Shown: positions 19,639 to 32,313, counted from the stretch's first letter. The stretch is 64,000 bases of DNA from Hygrocybe punicea (GCA_963556145.1 OY744463.1:496001-560000), one strand, 5' to 3'. Numbers and translations are program-made. The notes: generated by a model not told the origin, from the sequence alone.

Positions 19639-20913
19639 CACCTTTGGTGACTGAATATTCAGTTATATCCAAGACCCCTATCCCTCATGTGATTTCCCGC
19701 TGCACACCCTCTTTTTCTATGCCCCATGCATTTTTATTGGCCGCTATTTTTACCTATGCACATGATTTCCCGTCACGCACCCTTTTTTTATGCTATCTAA
19801 ACTGATTGGATAAATTTTATTTGTTTTATGATTTGCTGGTCATTTTTAAGTCAGACATGCAAAGAAAATATATATAACGCTACAAAGTGATAATACAACC
19901 CCTCTCATCTAATAGTTGACGGACCCATTATATGAATACAATGATAATATATATAAAAGACATAACGAAACGTAACGAAACGAAACGAAACGAAACGAAA
20001 CGAAATGAAATGACAAGACATAATGAAATAGAAAATAGAATAAAAGGAAATACAACTGGTGTATGAATAGAAAGATAAAGAAATGGACGAACGACCGGTG
20101 ACCCTCCACTCCCAGTAGTCCAGCAACTGAGTCCCACCCGAAAAATATAGCGCTCGCCCCTAGTTGAAACGGAGTGATGCTCAACATCACCCCCGGCCCG
20201 TCCATCCTCCAGACGAATTCGTTGTCAAACGATTGCAGCAGATAGTAGTAAGGAACGGCTAGATTTAGACCGTCTTATCTACATGCCAATTATTCAGTAA
20301 TGGTGAAAATTGAATATAAATATAAGAAGTTACTTAGCGGTTTGGTTTTTCTTGAGTTTTTCTTGAAGGGAAGATGGAGTGACCATTCATAGCGTCGGAT
20401 AGATTTTTTTTACAATTTATTGCATAGTGGCATAGCAAGAAAAAGGAGTGGAGCACTACAGAACCATAGTGGCAGACTAGAGGAAAGAAAAAAACGGATC
20501 GTGCAAATGTACAGCTATGACCCTGGAAAACACGTGACCGGCACATGTTTTCTCATGTGACCTGAGTAAACGGTCTAGACCAAATAAGCATTGGTACTAT
20601 TGCAGATCTGTACCCGATACAGCTTCAAGACCCTGAAGAACCAAGGGAATGGTAAAATCCCGATTTGATCAATCATACAACCTTAAATCGAATTTGAAAT
20701 ACATCATCCCAATATAGCAAGGCCAGGGCTAGTTTAGTTCTGGACCCACAGGGACCTATTGTGACACAATGTCCCACATTAGTATTGCTTGACCCACCCC
20801 GGTTCCCCCACAAATATTTTCCCTTAACGTCTCCTGTTACATCAACTGCACCGCTATTCCGCTCAGCGCTTCAGCACTACCAGACGCCCATATACCGTAA
20901 TCCATATCATACT
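19639..20913. other. Non-coding internal region between pol and ORF3
   Basis: No sense-strand gene is visible. Positions 19965-20012 hold an ACGAA/CGAAA pentanucleotide microsatellite, which produces long but meaningless hydrophobic antisense frames. ATTGTGACACAAT at about 20758-20770 is a short perfect palindrome flanked by gggac and gtccc, just upstream of ORF3. This could be leader or promoter DNA for ORF3. The same region is in copies 2 and 3. Confidence 0.5.
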
Positions 20914-21486
20914 ATGACATCATACTCCAGTCCTTCACCTTCTCCATCTATGGATATTCCTCTACGCCGTCTCGATTTATCACGCTTATTCGATACTCCC
21001 ACCGAATACGATACGGACTTTTTTACCAAACCAACTAGTCCCGCTCAGACACCACCGCTACCCCCTTCGGAATCTGACGAATACATCGATTTCGAATCTG
21101 TGAACGTACGAGGTGTTGACTGTCCGCCGCCAGACGATTTCGACTTTTTCATGGATAGTCTTCCCAACTTTCCTATGCCACCCGCCACCGTCCCTTCGCA
21201 ATCTGTACCCTTAGACCCGGAGTTTAGAGAATGGCTCGAATCGCCTCCTTCATTTTCCACAAATCGTAACCACCCAACTTCCTCTCGCCGCAATCGTTTC
21301 GAACGCCCTGCAATTCCGGCATTACTTCCTAAGCCGCTACAAAAGAAGCGCACTCGCCCTAAGTACCACCTCAAGGCGCTACTAAATGCTACGAAGAAGA
21401 ATATGGATCGGTTAAAGGCAGAAGGAGTTGATGTACAAGATTGGGAGGAATTCTTTGGAAAGATGAAGAAGAAGTTAAAAGAATAG
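20914..21486 (+). CDS. Accessory ORF3 between pol and 3' LTR, copy 1
   Basis: The ATG at 20914 opens a 190-codon frame; the frame is open further upstream but without a better ATG. The protein starts Ser/Pro-rich and continues with acidic and aromatic stretches (DFDFFMDSL, EFREWLESPP). It ends in a strongly basic segment (KKRTRPKYH) and a Lys-rich tail (KMKKKLKE). No membrane segment is present, so an envelope-like role is unlikely despite the env-like position. Acidic-hydrophobic plus basic parts would suit a nuclear or nucleic-acid-binding protein, but that is speculation. It is identical in all three copies and complete, so it is likely to be real. I recognise no family. Confidence 0.65.
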   Translation: MTSYSSPSPSPSMDIPLRRLDLSRLFDTPTEYDTDFFTKPTSPAQTPPLPPSESDEYIDFESVNVRGVDCPPPDDFDFFMDSLPNFPMPPATVPSQSVPLDPEFREWLESPPSFSTNRNHPTSSRRNRFERPAIPALLPKPLQKKRTRPKYHLKALLNATKKNMDRLKAEGVDVQDWEEFFGKMKKKLKE

Positions 21487-21573
21487 TAATAATGTAAAAG
21501 CTTCTTCTCAGATTAAAAAGTTGTTTTCTTTTGGTTTCAACTGGGGACAGTTGATTTAATTGTGTTGTGCGGA

Positions 21574-22200
21574 TGTCATGACCCCAAGTGTTTTTGGGTG
21601 TAATGTCATGGGTTTACCATCGGACCACGGACTTAGATATTTAAGTGCAACACTATGGATGCACACCTACACTCATTAGTACCCATTCTATGCCTTTCCA
21701 CATTACGCATGCTAGTGAACAGACACAAATAGCATATATGCTTACCTTTATATCATTTATTATGGCTTCACTAGTAATGCCCAGACCTAGCCGTTTATGT
21801 ATGGTGCACAGAGGCACATCCCCCACTCATTAGTATTTATTATATATTTCTCTGTATTGCGCGTGCAAGGAGACAAGCCCAACTAGCATTGTTACCTATA
21901 TTAGCAATAATGGATTGATTACAAATCTTGTTTACTTGTATTGATCAAAAGCGGCTCAGCTAGATAATGGGAAATGATTAGATAAGATGTGAACAAGAGG
22001 ATGATAAGATAATGATAAGATAGGATGCATCAGAGAGTGATTGTGATATTCTGCTTACATAAAGACAATGGTCTATTGTTCTGAGCAGTCTATTGTTCTA
22101 AACAGTCCAAATGGAGATAGAGCCCATTGTTCACAGCCTCTTTGATGCCATCCATTGTTCTCATGACTCAGTCCTATTGTTCTCACTTTCCCATTGTTCT
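21574..22200 (+). repeat. Middle LTR shared by copies 1 and 2, truncated by gap
   Basis: It begins TGTCATGACC at 21574 and matches the first 627 bp of the 1,408-bp LTR. The assembly then breaks into Ns inside the ATTGTTCT array. Directly upstream the internal sequence ends gtgcgga with no classical polypurine tract; the nearest purine run, ggggacag, is at 21543-21550. Confidence 0.85.
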
Positions 22201-22300
22201 NNNNNNNNNNNNNNNNNNNNNNNNNNNNNNNNNNNNNNNNNNNNNNNNNNNNNNNNNNNNNNNNNNNNNNNNNNNNNNNNNNNNNNNNNNNNNNNNNNNN
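22201..22300. other. Assembly gap of 100 Ns
   Basis: These are 100 unspecified bases. The flanks correspond to copy-1 positions 8697 and 10900, so the real missing length in a shared-LTR tandem would be 2,202 bp. That would cover the rest of the LTR, the primer binding site and the first ~450 codons of the second Gag. Confidence 0.95.
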
Positions 22301-25300
22301 AGGCCAGCAATGTCCAGTCACACTTCTATGTATTACAAGATCAATTCTCTGATTACTATCAATCTGATGCTGAAGAAGATTTTGAAGCATATACTATACC
22401 TACAATCAAGGAAGAAGAAATACAAATCCTGCCTGCAGTCAGAGGACCACAGAAAATTGGTGCAGCAAGGAAGGAAGTATTAGATGGAGTATATCCTCCC
22501 ACAGGTATTAAGGCCAAAGGAAAAGAGAATATAAGGCCTAATACAGTACTGCCACCCATTCCTAAAGGCCCAGTCAAACCCGGCCCTCTTTCAGCACAGA
22601 AGCAAGCTCAAGCACATGTACCCGCACCATTACCTTTTGCTCTCAAGAAGACAAACCCATTCCATCCTACAGAAGATCTGCATACAAAACAACCTGTTCC
22701 AATGGATATAAGAGCCCCAATACATATTCCTTCAGACACAGATTCAGATGTGGAGATGATAGATCCTTCTCCAACAAAGCCAGCCAAGACTCATATACAA
22801 GGACACAAGGCAAACATAGATAAGAACAAGATCATGGCTGAAAGACATAATGCCATAACTCGTCCAAAGCCCACTCCCAGACAATCTGAAATTTCAGTCA
22901 ATATTGGAGAAACTCAAGTTGTCAATCAAATCCTTGACACACCAGTTACCCTGCGCGTTCGTGAAGTATTAGCTTCTTCCAAGGAATTATCTGAGCAATT
23001 AACAGACATGATCAAGAGAAAGAATGCAAAGGTATCTGCCATTGCAAGCTCATTCATAACCAAGGATCGTGAGTGTTAATCAGGCTTCAGATGGAATGTG
23101 ATAGAAGACCTATTGAAGCCATCATTGACACTGGATCCCAGTTAAATGTGATTAGTAAAAAAGTCTGGAAAGAAATTATCCAAAGACCTATGGATGTAGG
23201 AAAAATTCTCACAATGAATGATGCTAATGGAGGCGAAGGAACATTAAAAGGATTGGTCTCAGAAGTTCCATTGACTTGTGGTGGTGTCCTTACCTATGCC
23301 AATCTTTACATAGGAGAGACAGTGCCATTTGATTTATTACTTGGAAGACCATGGCAAAGAGGCAACTATGTTTCTATTGATGAAAGAATAGATGGTACAT
23401 ATTTAGTATTCAAGAATCCTGAAGATTTGACAAACAGATTTGAACTAATGGTCACACCAAGCCATTCTCAAGTTAATCACATCAGAGGAGCTACTACTGC
23501 CCATGCCTCAACATCCTATTTATGCACTTTACCTATGGAACTTGAAGAAACCACTACAATTCCTTTAACTAAGTCTTATGAACAAAATAAGGCATTAGTC
23601 CGCTATAATCCGCAATTTCAAACTCCGCTTAAACCGAATTATTTTACCGAAATGATTACATGCTTACAGGATAAGTCTTATTTGGATAAGGATAAGTCTG
23701 AAGTAAAAGGAGATAAAAGTATCTCATGCTTCAATATCCCCAAAAATGCATATGATGGCTCGAAACTTTTTGCATTGTCCATAGCCCATTGTGATGACAT
23801 GAACAATGAAGAATCTGAATTTTCTAAAAGGAGAAAGATAAGAAATGGATTTTCACACCAGGGAAATTTAGATAGGAATTGCTATAAAAACTCTGAAGAA
23901 ATGGGAGAGACAGTAGCCATGTCTGCTGCACAAACCCCCCAGATCCCACCTTTTATGATCAATAACCACCCTCTTCCTCTCCCTGTAGAAGGGATCCACT
24001 CCAATGGTCATCCAGATGCTGGCCGACTTATCACTTCCTTTTTGGGAAATTCCCTTGATTACCAATCTCCCCATTTAAGTAAATTTTTGATTGCTGCCAC
24101 TGTAGGATATAGGCTTTCTCCGGGGATTGATTCCCTTGGTGTTCCTTTTGAGCACGGAATTTTATTAAATGCTTCTCTAGCTACAATAAATTCTCCAAGT
24201 GTCCCCCCCTCTTTAAGGATGGGACATTTAGTTTTTCAATTTTACCCATTTGCTAACCCTTCTACTGAGGAGAACTTTTCTCCTCCCCCTGTCCCTCCTC
24301 CTTACATAGAGGACTTTTATTCTTTCCCAGTGACCACTCGTGACCCTCGCACGCGCCCCGGCGACATTATTCCGCCCTTAGAACCGCCCCGTAACCCCAT
24401 TAACTTACCGGTCACGCGGATTCCCACGGTTGGCTCTTCTGTCCCCACTATCACGCTCACTGGCGAGGACGACCGCGAATCGTTGTTGACCAACGACGAG
24501 GCGCGCGGTTGGAGCCCAATCGAAGGCTGGGAATGGGACTACGAGGTGGGAAAGATCCCGCTTCATCTGTTCACTGACAAACGACTTCCACTACAGTACA
24601 CGGAGCGTGGCCGTAGACGCCCCTCCCTGACTACTACCATGCCTCCGGAAAATACTTCGACCCTCGCAGATGGTACCACGGACCTTTCCGCGACCACGGA
24701 CAGCAATTTCTTTCATTTCCGGGGATCCGAAGTCCACTCAACGGCCCCCACCAATGACATTCACCATTCCGCCCTCGACATCAGCCGCGACCTGTTCGAA
24801 CATACAGATCGTGACGGATACGAGGCAGGTGATGAAGGGGAAGTAGAATGGCCAGGTTGCACGGTGTGTACTAGGCACCCCGCTCACGAAAAATGCCCGG
24901 ATTTTACCTCACTCACGAAAAAGCCTTCTTTTGACGATTATACGGCCCCGGCGGCCACCGTTCAGCTCGCAATACGCACGGAACCCATGAACGGCCACAA
25001 CGCCATCCCTGATAGTGACCTCCTCGACGTTATTATCCCCACTTCTCCGCGCGCGCCGTTAGTTGCATCCCTCCTCGAATCCACTAACTATATACCGGCA
25101 AATCATGAACGTAGCGCCCCGGCGGCGCTCGTTTATGACCACGGACTCCCACCTGGTCTCAATATGCCGCTTGATGCCCATTTACGCGACACTTCGCCCG
25201 GTCTCATCAATCACTACCCCACTTCCGCGAAAACCCCTGAATTTGTTTTCCCTGCTGATGACGACTGGGACTGGCCCGTCGGCCAGGTCAGATATATCAA

Positions 25301-26927
25301 CCCCGTCGTGCTCGAACCGCCCCGCATGCTTTACAACCACGCAGAGGTAAATTACGCATTTCCACCCCCTCCTCATGCCGAATTGGGACGCGAGCCGATT
25401 TCCCGGCCCCCCAGCGATCCGGACCTCTTATCAGACGTCTCCAACCATGCCACCCCTGGTTCCGATGTAGGAAACATTTGGTTCCCTGCTACTTCTTATT
25501 TGCCTACTCCCCCTTTTACCCCCTTTAATAGTAGTGAAAATTTTGTACCTTTAGTCTCTAGCTCCCCTTCTATGTCTTTTGATGATCTATATGGTGATTT
25601 AGAATATTCTCCTAAGTCTCCTATCTTTGAGGAAATTTTGCCAGATTTAAATAATAATAGTGATAATTATTTATATTCTTCAAATAAATACATAGATATT
25701 AAAAATACTTCTATGTCTGTAGATTCTCAATCATCTTCTTCTGTTTATTCTGGGAGTGACTCTGAAAATAAGGCTGTCAAGATCCTAAGCCCCAAACCAG
25801 ATCCACTCACCATCATTATTCCTCATACCACTTCCATAAATTCATCTCTACCTCAGCCTTATCAGGAACCTGGATCTAGGACTAGACCTATCAGTGTGTC
25901 CTCTTCTGAGGACATTAATTCATCTTCTGATGAATCCATGGACACAGACTCAGATGAAGAATTAGAATGGTTCGCTTGGACTAGGTCTGATTCCCCAGAT
26001 TCAGAAGCAATAACAGAATTTAATTCAGACCTCAGTCAGGCCATTGAAGAAGCCCAGCAGCCGCTCGATTCCCCTCCAGGCTTGATATCGCTTTCGCCTA
26101 CACCACCCCCACTTGAAGATATACCTTTGTTACAATTGCCACCTGTCTCAGACAATACTTGGTCCTTGCCAGAGGGTGAGGAAATCAATACCCCCTCTGA
26201 TGAATATGCCAGACTTCCATTTGATCGTGCCAATGCCTTAAATGCAGGAGAACGCATTTCGCCCTTATTTCCCTCCAAGGATCCCAGATCCCCATTTAGT
26301 GTCAGATCAGGCCCATTATATCCAGAATCCAATCTACTCACTCAGCTTCGCATGGAAGCACCTCCTATTCGCCCTCAATCACCCATTCAAGTGTATTCCT
26401 TCACCATCTCCAATGCTGGCTCCTCTCATCAGGACTTAGCTGCTGCAAGAATCTTAACAGCTGAGCCAGACCACATGTCTACATTTGATGTTCACATCAG
26501 TTTCCTCAAAGCTATTAGAGGATCCTTGGTTGAAGGCATTCGCAGAATTGGATTCAAGCTAGCCACCCCTGACTGGAGGGCCCTCATCAATGAAAGGCCT
26601 TCAAATGACCCCGTCCGCTATTATTTCAACCACAAGTGTTTACTATTTCGGTTTCTGGAAGAAGGAGTTTCTGAAGGACTACCTGAACCTGCAACAGAGC
26701 ATTTTAGGCCCCTTCACTTCACAGAGTCAAACCCTCTCCTTGAAGAAGAAGAAATCACCTTCCTCAAAAATTCCTCTATCATCTTTCGCTCCAATCGCCG
26801 CATGTTACTCTCTGATGCTATCAATGCAGTCTTGGATATGCGCTTTCGCCGCCCTGAAGCAGTGGCAGATTTGCTTAAGGAAGGATATTTTGATCCTCCC
26901 AAATATCACAAGTCCACAATTACTTAG
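22301..26927 (+). pseudogene. Gag-protease of copy 2, 5' end in gap, one frameshift
   Basis: The visible part corresponds to Gag-PR from about residue 452 onward. A single G is missing near 23070 (a cgtgag where copies 1 and 3 have cgtggag). The frame therefore ends at a stop at 23077-23079, just upstream of the protease active site. The protease and everything downstream stay open in the shifted frame from 23073 to 26927 and match copy 1. The lesion lies 770 bp from the assembly gap, so it may be a sequencing error rather than a real mutation. If real, copy 2 would depend on other copies for particle proteins. Confidence 0.8.
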
Positions 26928-29900
26928 TGATTTGTTTACTCTTGCAACAATATTTTTGCCCCTATGTCAAACCTCTCTTCTTTATATCTGTCTGTACTAC
27001 ATTTTATTACTTGATGTGATAGTGTACAAGTTTATATTTTCAAAAACTATTCAGGATTTGACATCCTTAGCCAGCCCTAGTATACCTGTGTACAAACAAA
27101 CTGAACTGACAAATATAACTTCTGTCAGACTGTATGAAGAGGACCCTCAAAATTCTAAGCATGAAGATAAGCCACTAGAACAATTCAGTGTATACTATGA
27201 GACTATTAAGGATAGCCAAGAAACAACTATGCCTATTTTAGTCTACCCAGAAGATGAAGACAATCAAGATTACAATCTTAATGAAGTACCAAATAAGCAA
27301 GAAAGTGCCTCAGAAGAAGCAGACTATTACTACATTATAGGAGAAGGAACCTTAATATGTGAAGAAGGAGACATTCTCATATTCCCTTGTGAAGAAACAG
27401 ATAGTCAAGGATATCCATTAACACTTACAGCTTACAAAAGAGTGGACAAGAAAATAAATCCTGTCCCTGGAACCTTTCCAGAAGATGCACGTGTTACAAG
27501 GAAATTTCCCTATGACCCTCTTTCCACATTACCACCACTTCCTATGATACTACCAGACTTCATACCTACAGAGAAGCTTACATCTGAACGTCTGAAGATA
27601 CTCAAGATAAACAATGATGGATTTCTTTGGCCAGAAGAAGAAAAATTATTTACTCACCTCTTGTCACTTAACCAAGATGCTATTGGCTTTGAAGATACTG
27701 AAAGAGGCACACTTAAGGAATCTTACTTTTCACCATACATCATCCCTACTGTCCCACATGTACCCTGGGCATTTCGAAATATTCCTATACCACCAGGACT
27801 TAGAGAAAAAGTCATGGATGTTTTGAAGAGAAAAATAGATGCTGGTGTATATGAACCAAGTCAATCCTCTTATAGGTCAAGATGGTTTTGTGTAAGCAAG
27901 AAGGATGGAAAACTTCGTATAGTCCATGATTTGCAACCTCTCAATGCAGTTACAATACGTGATGCAGGCCTTCCTCCAATACTAGATGAATTTGTAGAAC
28001 CTTTCGCTGGTCGCCAATGCTATACAGTCTTCGATTTACTATGGGGATTTGATGCTAGGAAAGTACATCCTACATCTCGTGACCTCACTGCATTCATGAC
28101 ACCACTGGGATTACTTCGTCTCACATCACTTCCCACTGGATTCACAAATTCACCTGCAGAATTCCAACGTTGTATGTGCTTCATCCTTCAAGATGAAATC
28201 CCTCATACTGCAAATAGCTTCATTGATGATTTACCTATAAAAGGACCTTCATCCATTTATCCTGATCAAGATGGAAGACCAGAAGTTTTACTAGAAAATC
28301 CAGGAATCAGAAGGTTTATTTGGGAGCACGCTCAAGATGTACATCGCATTATGCATCGCCTTGCTTGTGCAGGAATGACAATATCAGCTAAGAAGACACA
28401 ACTTTGCCGCTCAAGTGTCGTGATCGTAGGACAGAAATGCACTCCGGAAGGACGTTGTCCTGATGATAGTAGAGTACAAAAGGTTTTGGACTGGCCCCCA
28501 CTCAAGACTCCCAAGGATGTTAGAGGCTTCCTAGGTCTCTGTGGAACAGTTCGCATTTGGATAGAAAATTATTCTGCACTAGCCAAGCCACTAGCAGAGT
28601 TATTCCATAAAGGAGCAGAGTTTATATGGGATGAAAGAAGACAAGCAGCTTTCCAGGCATTGAAAGAAAAGGTTTCTTCAGCACCTGCACTCCGCTCTAT
28701 TGATTATACATCAGATAGACCCACATATTTATCAGTAGACAGTAGCCATATTGCTGCCGGTTTTATTTTATCACAAGAAGATGAAAATGGAAATCGTCGC
28801 CCTGCTAGATATGGTTCAATACCAATGAGTGAAAGAGAATCCAGATATTCACAGCCAAAACTGGAGTTATATGGACTATACCGCGCGTTACGCCACTGGA
28901 GACTGTATTTAATAGGAATAAAGAATTTACATATAGAGGTAGATGCCAAGTTTATAAAAGGCATGCTCAATGAACCGGATTTACAACCTAATGCAGCCAT
29001 AAACAGATGGATTCAAGGAATTTTATTATTTGACTTCAAACTTATTCATGTACCTGCAACCCAGTTTAGGGGACCAGATGCACTTTCTCGCAGAGAACTT
29101 GCAGATAATGAAGAAATTGAAAAGCATGATGATTCATGGCTAGATGATATTGCCTTGCTTGTTCATGTTCCTGATCCACATGAAATAAGAAAATTTAGCT
29201 TCACTGTCCCTACCAAATTGCCATACAAGGCCATCACACTCCCTTCAAATAATGAAATTAAATTACAACAGGACAAGATACTCATTCAAGTAAAACATTT
29301 TTTATCCACATTGGAAATGCCTTCAACAGATACCTTGCAGGCAAGAAGAAGATTTCTGAAGAAAACTGGACAATTTTATTTAAAAGATGATAAACTGTTT
29401 AGAAGAAATGGCCAGAAAATGCCTTCATTAGTGATTATGAATGCAAAGAAAAGAATCGCCATTCTCACTCAAGCTCATGAAAACTTAGGTCATAAAGGAG
29501 AACAAGCTGTGTTTGACTTAGTCAAACTTCGATTTTTTTGGCCTCATCTCAGAGCAGATGTCCATTACCACATTTCATCATGTCATCAGTGTCAAATTAG
29601 GAGCTTGAAGAAAATCGAAATTTCCCCTACAATTTCTACCCCTACAGCAATTTTTCAAAAGGTATACATTGATGTAATGTTTATGCCACCTTCAGGAGGC
29701 TACCATTTCATTGTAGCAGCACGTGATGATTTATCAGGAGCAACTGAAGTAAAAGCTCTAAGATCAAACAATTCACACAACTTAGCAAAATTCTTCTGGG
29801 AACAGATCTATTGTCGCTATGGTGCCATTGAACATGTAGTTACTGATAATGGAGGAGAAGTCAAAGGAGCATTTGAGTCTCTGCTTAGAAGACTAGGAAT

Positions 29901-31038
29901 TCCTCAGGTTCGCATATCACCCTACAATAAGCATGCAAATGGTGTAATAGAAAGAGGACATTTTACTCTACGTGAAGCCATAGTCAAGTCCTGTGAAAAA
30001 GATAAGACTGGAAAAATCAAGAATTGGCACAAGCACGTAGAGTTAGCATCATTTGCAGACCGAATTACAGTCAGCAGTGTTACTGGATACTCACCTTATT
30101 ATCTACTCCATGGCACTCATCCTATACTTCCCTTTGACCTAACAGAAGCCACATTTATGGTTGAAGGTTTTTGCTCAGGACTTTCTACATCAGATTTGTT
30201 AGCACTCCGCATACGTCAGCTTGGAAGACATCAAGAAGATATTGATAAAGCAGCAGCTGTGCTTAAACAGGCTCGCTTCATATCTAAATTGCAATTTGAT
30301 CAGAGATTTCATAGACGATTGCAAAAACGTGATTATCAGCCAGGAGAACTAGTTCTAGTATATAATAGTCGTTTGGAGATGACTATAGGAAAATTCAAGA
30401 CAGACCCTCGTTACCTTGGCCCATATGAAGTTGTCAGACAAACAAGAAGAGGAACTTATGTTTTAAAAGAATTAGATGGTGCTGTGCATGCTGAGCATTA
30501 TGCAGCATTTCGGATTTTACCATACATTTATCGAACTGACCCTATCCTTTATGAAATAGCAGACCAGGAAGATGAAGCTGCTGAAGTAGAGGATTGCTCA
30601 GTAAATCAGTTAATATCTCTTAAATCAGGAGACATCACAGATATTATTCTTGCCATCAAGCCAGAATTTGCTGCACACATTGCATCACGCACAAAGAATT
30701 TTGAATTTAGAAAATATCAAGTTCCAGCCACTGTCTGTCACATGTGGCTTTATGAAACAACGCCAATCAGTTCCATTACAGGTGTCATTACAGTTGGTTC
30801 AGTAAAAATACCAGGAGAAGTCAATGACCCCTCAGGTCTTGGCAATGATGACTTTGATGCAGGTTTAAAGTTGTCAAAATATGGTTATCCTATATATCAT
30901 CTTCATCAGTTACCAGTGCCACTATCTGCAGATTTACTCCAGAAAAGATACAATACCATTATTCCTCACCGCTATTGTATAGCCCCACACTCATTCATTC
31001 AAGAATTTCCTTTTTCTGCATTGATTCCGATATTCTAG
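26590..31038 (+). CDS. Pol polyprotein, copy 2
   Basis: The 1,482-codon frame encodes the same protein as the Pol at 15190-19638. It includes the FIDD reverse transcriptase box, RNase H, the HHCC and DDE integrase residues, the GPY motif and the ASCH-like tail. It overlaps the end of the copy-2 Gag-PR frame by 338 nt, as in copy 1. No disabling change is seen. Because the upstream Gag-PR frame is broken near 23070, expression by frameshifting from a full Gag-PR would fail if that break is real. Confidence 0.9.
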   Translation: MKGLQMTPSAIISTTSVYYFGFWKKEFLKDYLNLQQSILGPFTSQSQTLSLKKKKSPSSKIPLSSFAPIAACYSLMLSMQSWICAFAALKQWQICLRKDILILPNITSPQLLSDLFTLATIFLPLCQTSLLYICLYYILLLDVIVYKFIFSKTIQDLTSLASPSIPVYKQTELTNITSVRLYEEDPQNSKHEDKPLEQFSVYYETIKDSQETTMPILVYPEDEDNQDYNLNEVPNKQESASEEADYYYIIGEGTLICEEGDILIFPCEETDSQGYPLTLTAYKRVDKKINPVPGTFPEDARVTRKFPYDPLSTLPPLPMILPDFIPTEKLTSERLKILKINNDGFLWPEEEKLFTHLLSLNQDAIGFEDTERGTLKESYFSPYIIPTVPHVPWAFRNIPIPPGLREKVMDVLKRKIDAGVYEPSQSSYRSRWFCVSKKDGKLRIVHDLQPLNAVTIRDAGLPPILDEFVEPFAGRQCYTVFDLLWGFDARKVHPTSRDLTAFMTPLGLLRLTSLPTGFTNSPAEFQRCMCFILQDEIPHTANSFIDDLPIKGPSSIYPDQDGRPEVLLENPGIRRFIWEHAQDVHRIMHRLACAGMTISAKKTQLCRSSVVIVGQKCTPEGRCPDDSRVQKVLDWPPLKTPKDVRGFLGLCGTVRIWIENYSALAKPLAELFHKGAEFIWDERRQAAFQALKEKVSSAPALRSIDYTSDRPTYLSVDSSHIAAGFILSQEDENGNRRPARYGSIPMSERESRYSQPKLELYGLYRALRHWRLYLIGIKNLHIEVDAKFIKGMLNEPDLQPNAAINRWIQGILLFDFKLIHVPATQFRGPDALSRRELADNEEIEKHDDSWLDDIALLVHVPDPHEIRKFSFTVPTKLPYKAITLPSNNEIKLQQDKILIQVKHFLSTLEMPSTDTLQARRRFLKKTGQFYLKDDKLFRRNGQKMPSLVIMNAKKRIAILTQAHENLGHKGEQAVFDLVKLRFFWPHLRADVHYHISSCHQCQIRSLKKIEISPTISTPTAIFQKVYIDVMFMPPSGGYHFIVAARDDLSGATEVKALRSNNSHNLAKFFWEQIYCRYGAIEHVVTDNGGEVKGAFESLLRRLGIPQVRISPYNKHANGVIERGHFTLREAIVKSCEKDKTGKIKNWHKHVELASFADRITVSSVTGYSPYYLLHGTHPILPFDLTEATFMVEGFCSGLSTSDLLALRIRQLGRHQEDIDKAAAVLKQARFISKLQFDQRFHRRLQKRDYQPGELVLVYNSRLEMTIGKFKTDPRYLGPYEVVRQTRRGTYVLKELDGAVHAEHYAAFRILPYIYRTDPILYEIADQEDEAAEVEDCSVNQLISLKSGDITDIILAIKPEFAAHIASRTKNFEFRKYQVPATVCHMWLYETTPISSITGVITVGSVKIPGEVNDPSGLGNDDFDAGLKLSKYGYPIYHLHQLPVPLSADLLQKRYNTIIPHRYCIAPHSFIQEFPFSALIPIF

Positions 31039-32313
31039 CACCTTTGGTGACTGAATATTCAGTTATATCCAAGACCCCTATCCCTCATGTGATTTCCCGC
31101 TGCACACCCTCTTTTTCTATGCCCCATGCATTTTTATTGGCCGCTATTTTTACCTATGCACATGATTTCCCGTCACGCACCCTTTTTTTATGCTATCTAA
31201 ACTGATTGGATAAATTTTATTTGTTTTATGATTTGCTGGTCATTTTTAAGTCAGACATGCAAAGAAAATATATATAACGCTACAAAGTGATAATACAACC
31301 CCTCTCATCTAATAGTTGACGGACCCATTATATGAATACAATGATAATATATATAAAAGACATAACGAAACGTAACGAAACGAAACGAAACGAAACGAAA
31401 CGAAATGAAATGACAAGACATAATGAAATAGAAAATAGAATAAAAGGAAATACAACTGGTGTATGAATAGAAAGATAAAGAAATGGACGAACGACCGGTG
31501 ACCCTCCACTCCCAGTAGTCCAGCAACTGAGTCCCACCCGAAAAATATAGCGCTCGCCCCTAGTTGAAACGGAGTGATGCTCAACATCACCCCCGGCCCG
31601 TCCATCCTCCAGACGAATTCGTTGTCAAACGATTGCAGCAGATAGTAGTAAGGAACGGCTAGATTTAGACCGTCTTATCTACATGCCAATTATTCAGTAA
31701 TGGTGAAAATTGAATATAAATATAAGAAGTTACTTAGCGGTTTGGTTTTTCTTGAGTTTTTCTTGAAGGGAAGATGGAGTGACCATTCATAGCGTCGGAT
31801 AGATTTTTTTTACAATTTATTGCATAGTGGCATAGCAAGAAAAAGGAGTGGAGCACTACAGAACCATAGTGGCAGACTAGAGGAAAGAAAAAAACGGATC
31901 GTGCAAATGTACAGCTATGACCCTGGAAAACACGTGACCGGCACATGTTTTCTCATGTGACCTGAGTAAACGGTCTAGACCAAATAAGCATTGGTACTAT
32001 TGCAGATCTGTACCCGATACAGCTTCAAGACCCTGAAGAACCAAGGGAATGGTAAAATCCCGATTTGATCAATCATACAACCTTAAATCGAATTTGAAAT
32101 ACATCATCCCAATATAGCAAGGCCAGGGCTAGTTTAGTTCTGGACCCACAGGGACCTATTGTGACACAATGTCCCACATTAGTATTGCTTGACCCACCCC
32201 GGTTCCCCCACAAATATTTTCCCTTAACGTCTCCTGTTACATCAACTGCACCGCTATTCCGCTCAGCGCTTCAGCACTACCAGACGCCCATATACCGTAA
32301 TCCATATCATACT

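Noticed and set aside
19905..20205. Hydrophobic antisense frames
   Set aside because: They result from the CGAAA microsatellite read backwards as Phe/Arg/Ser-rich sequence.
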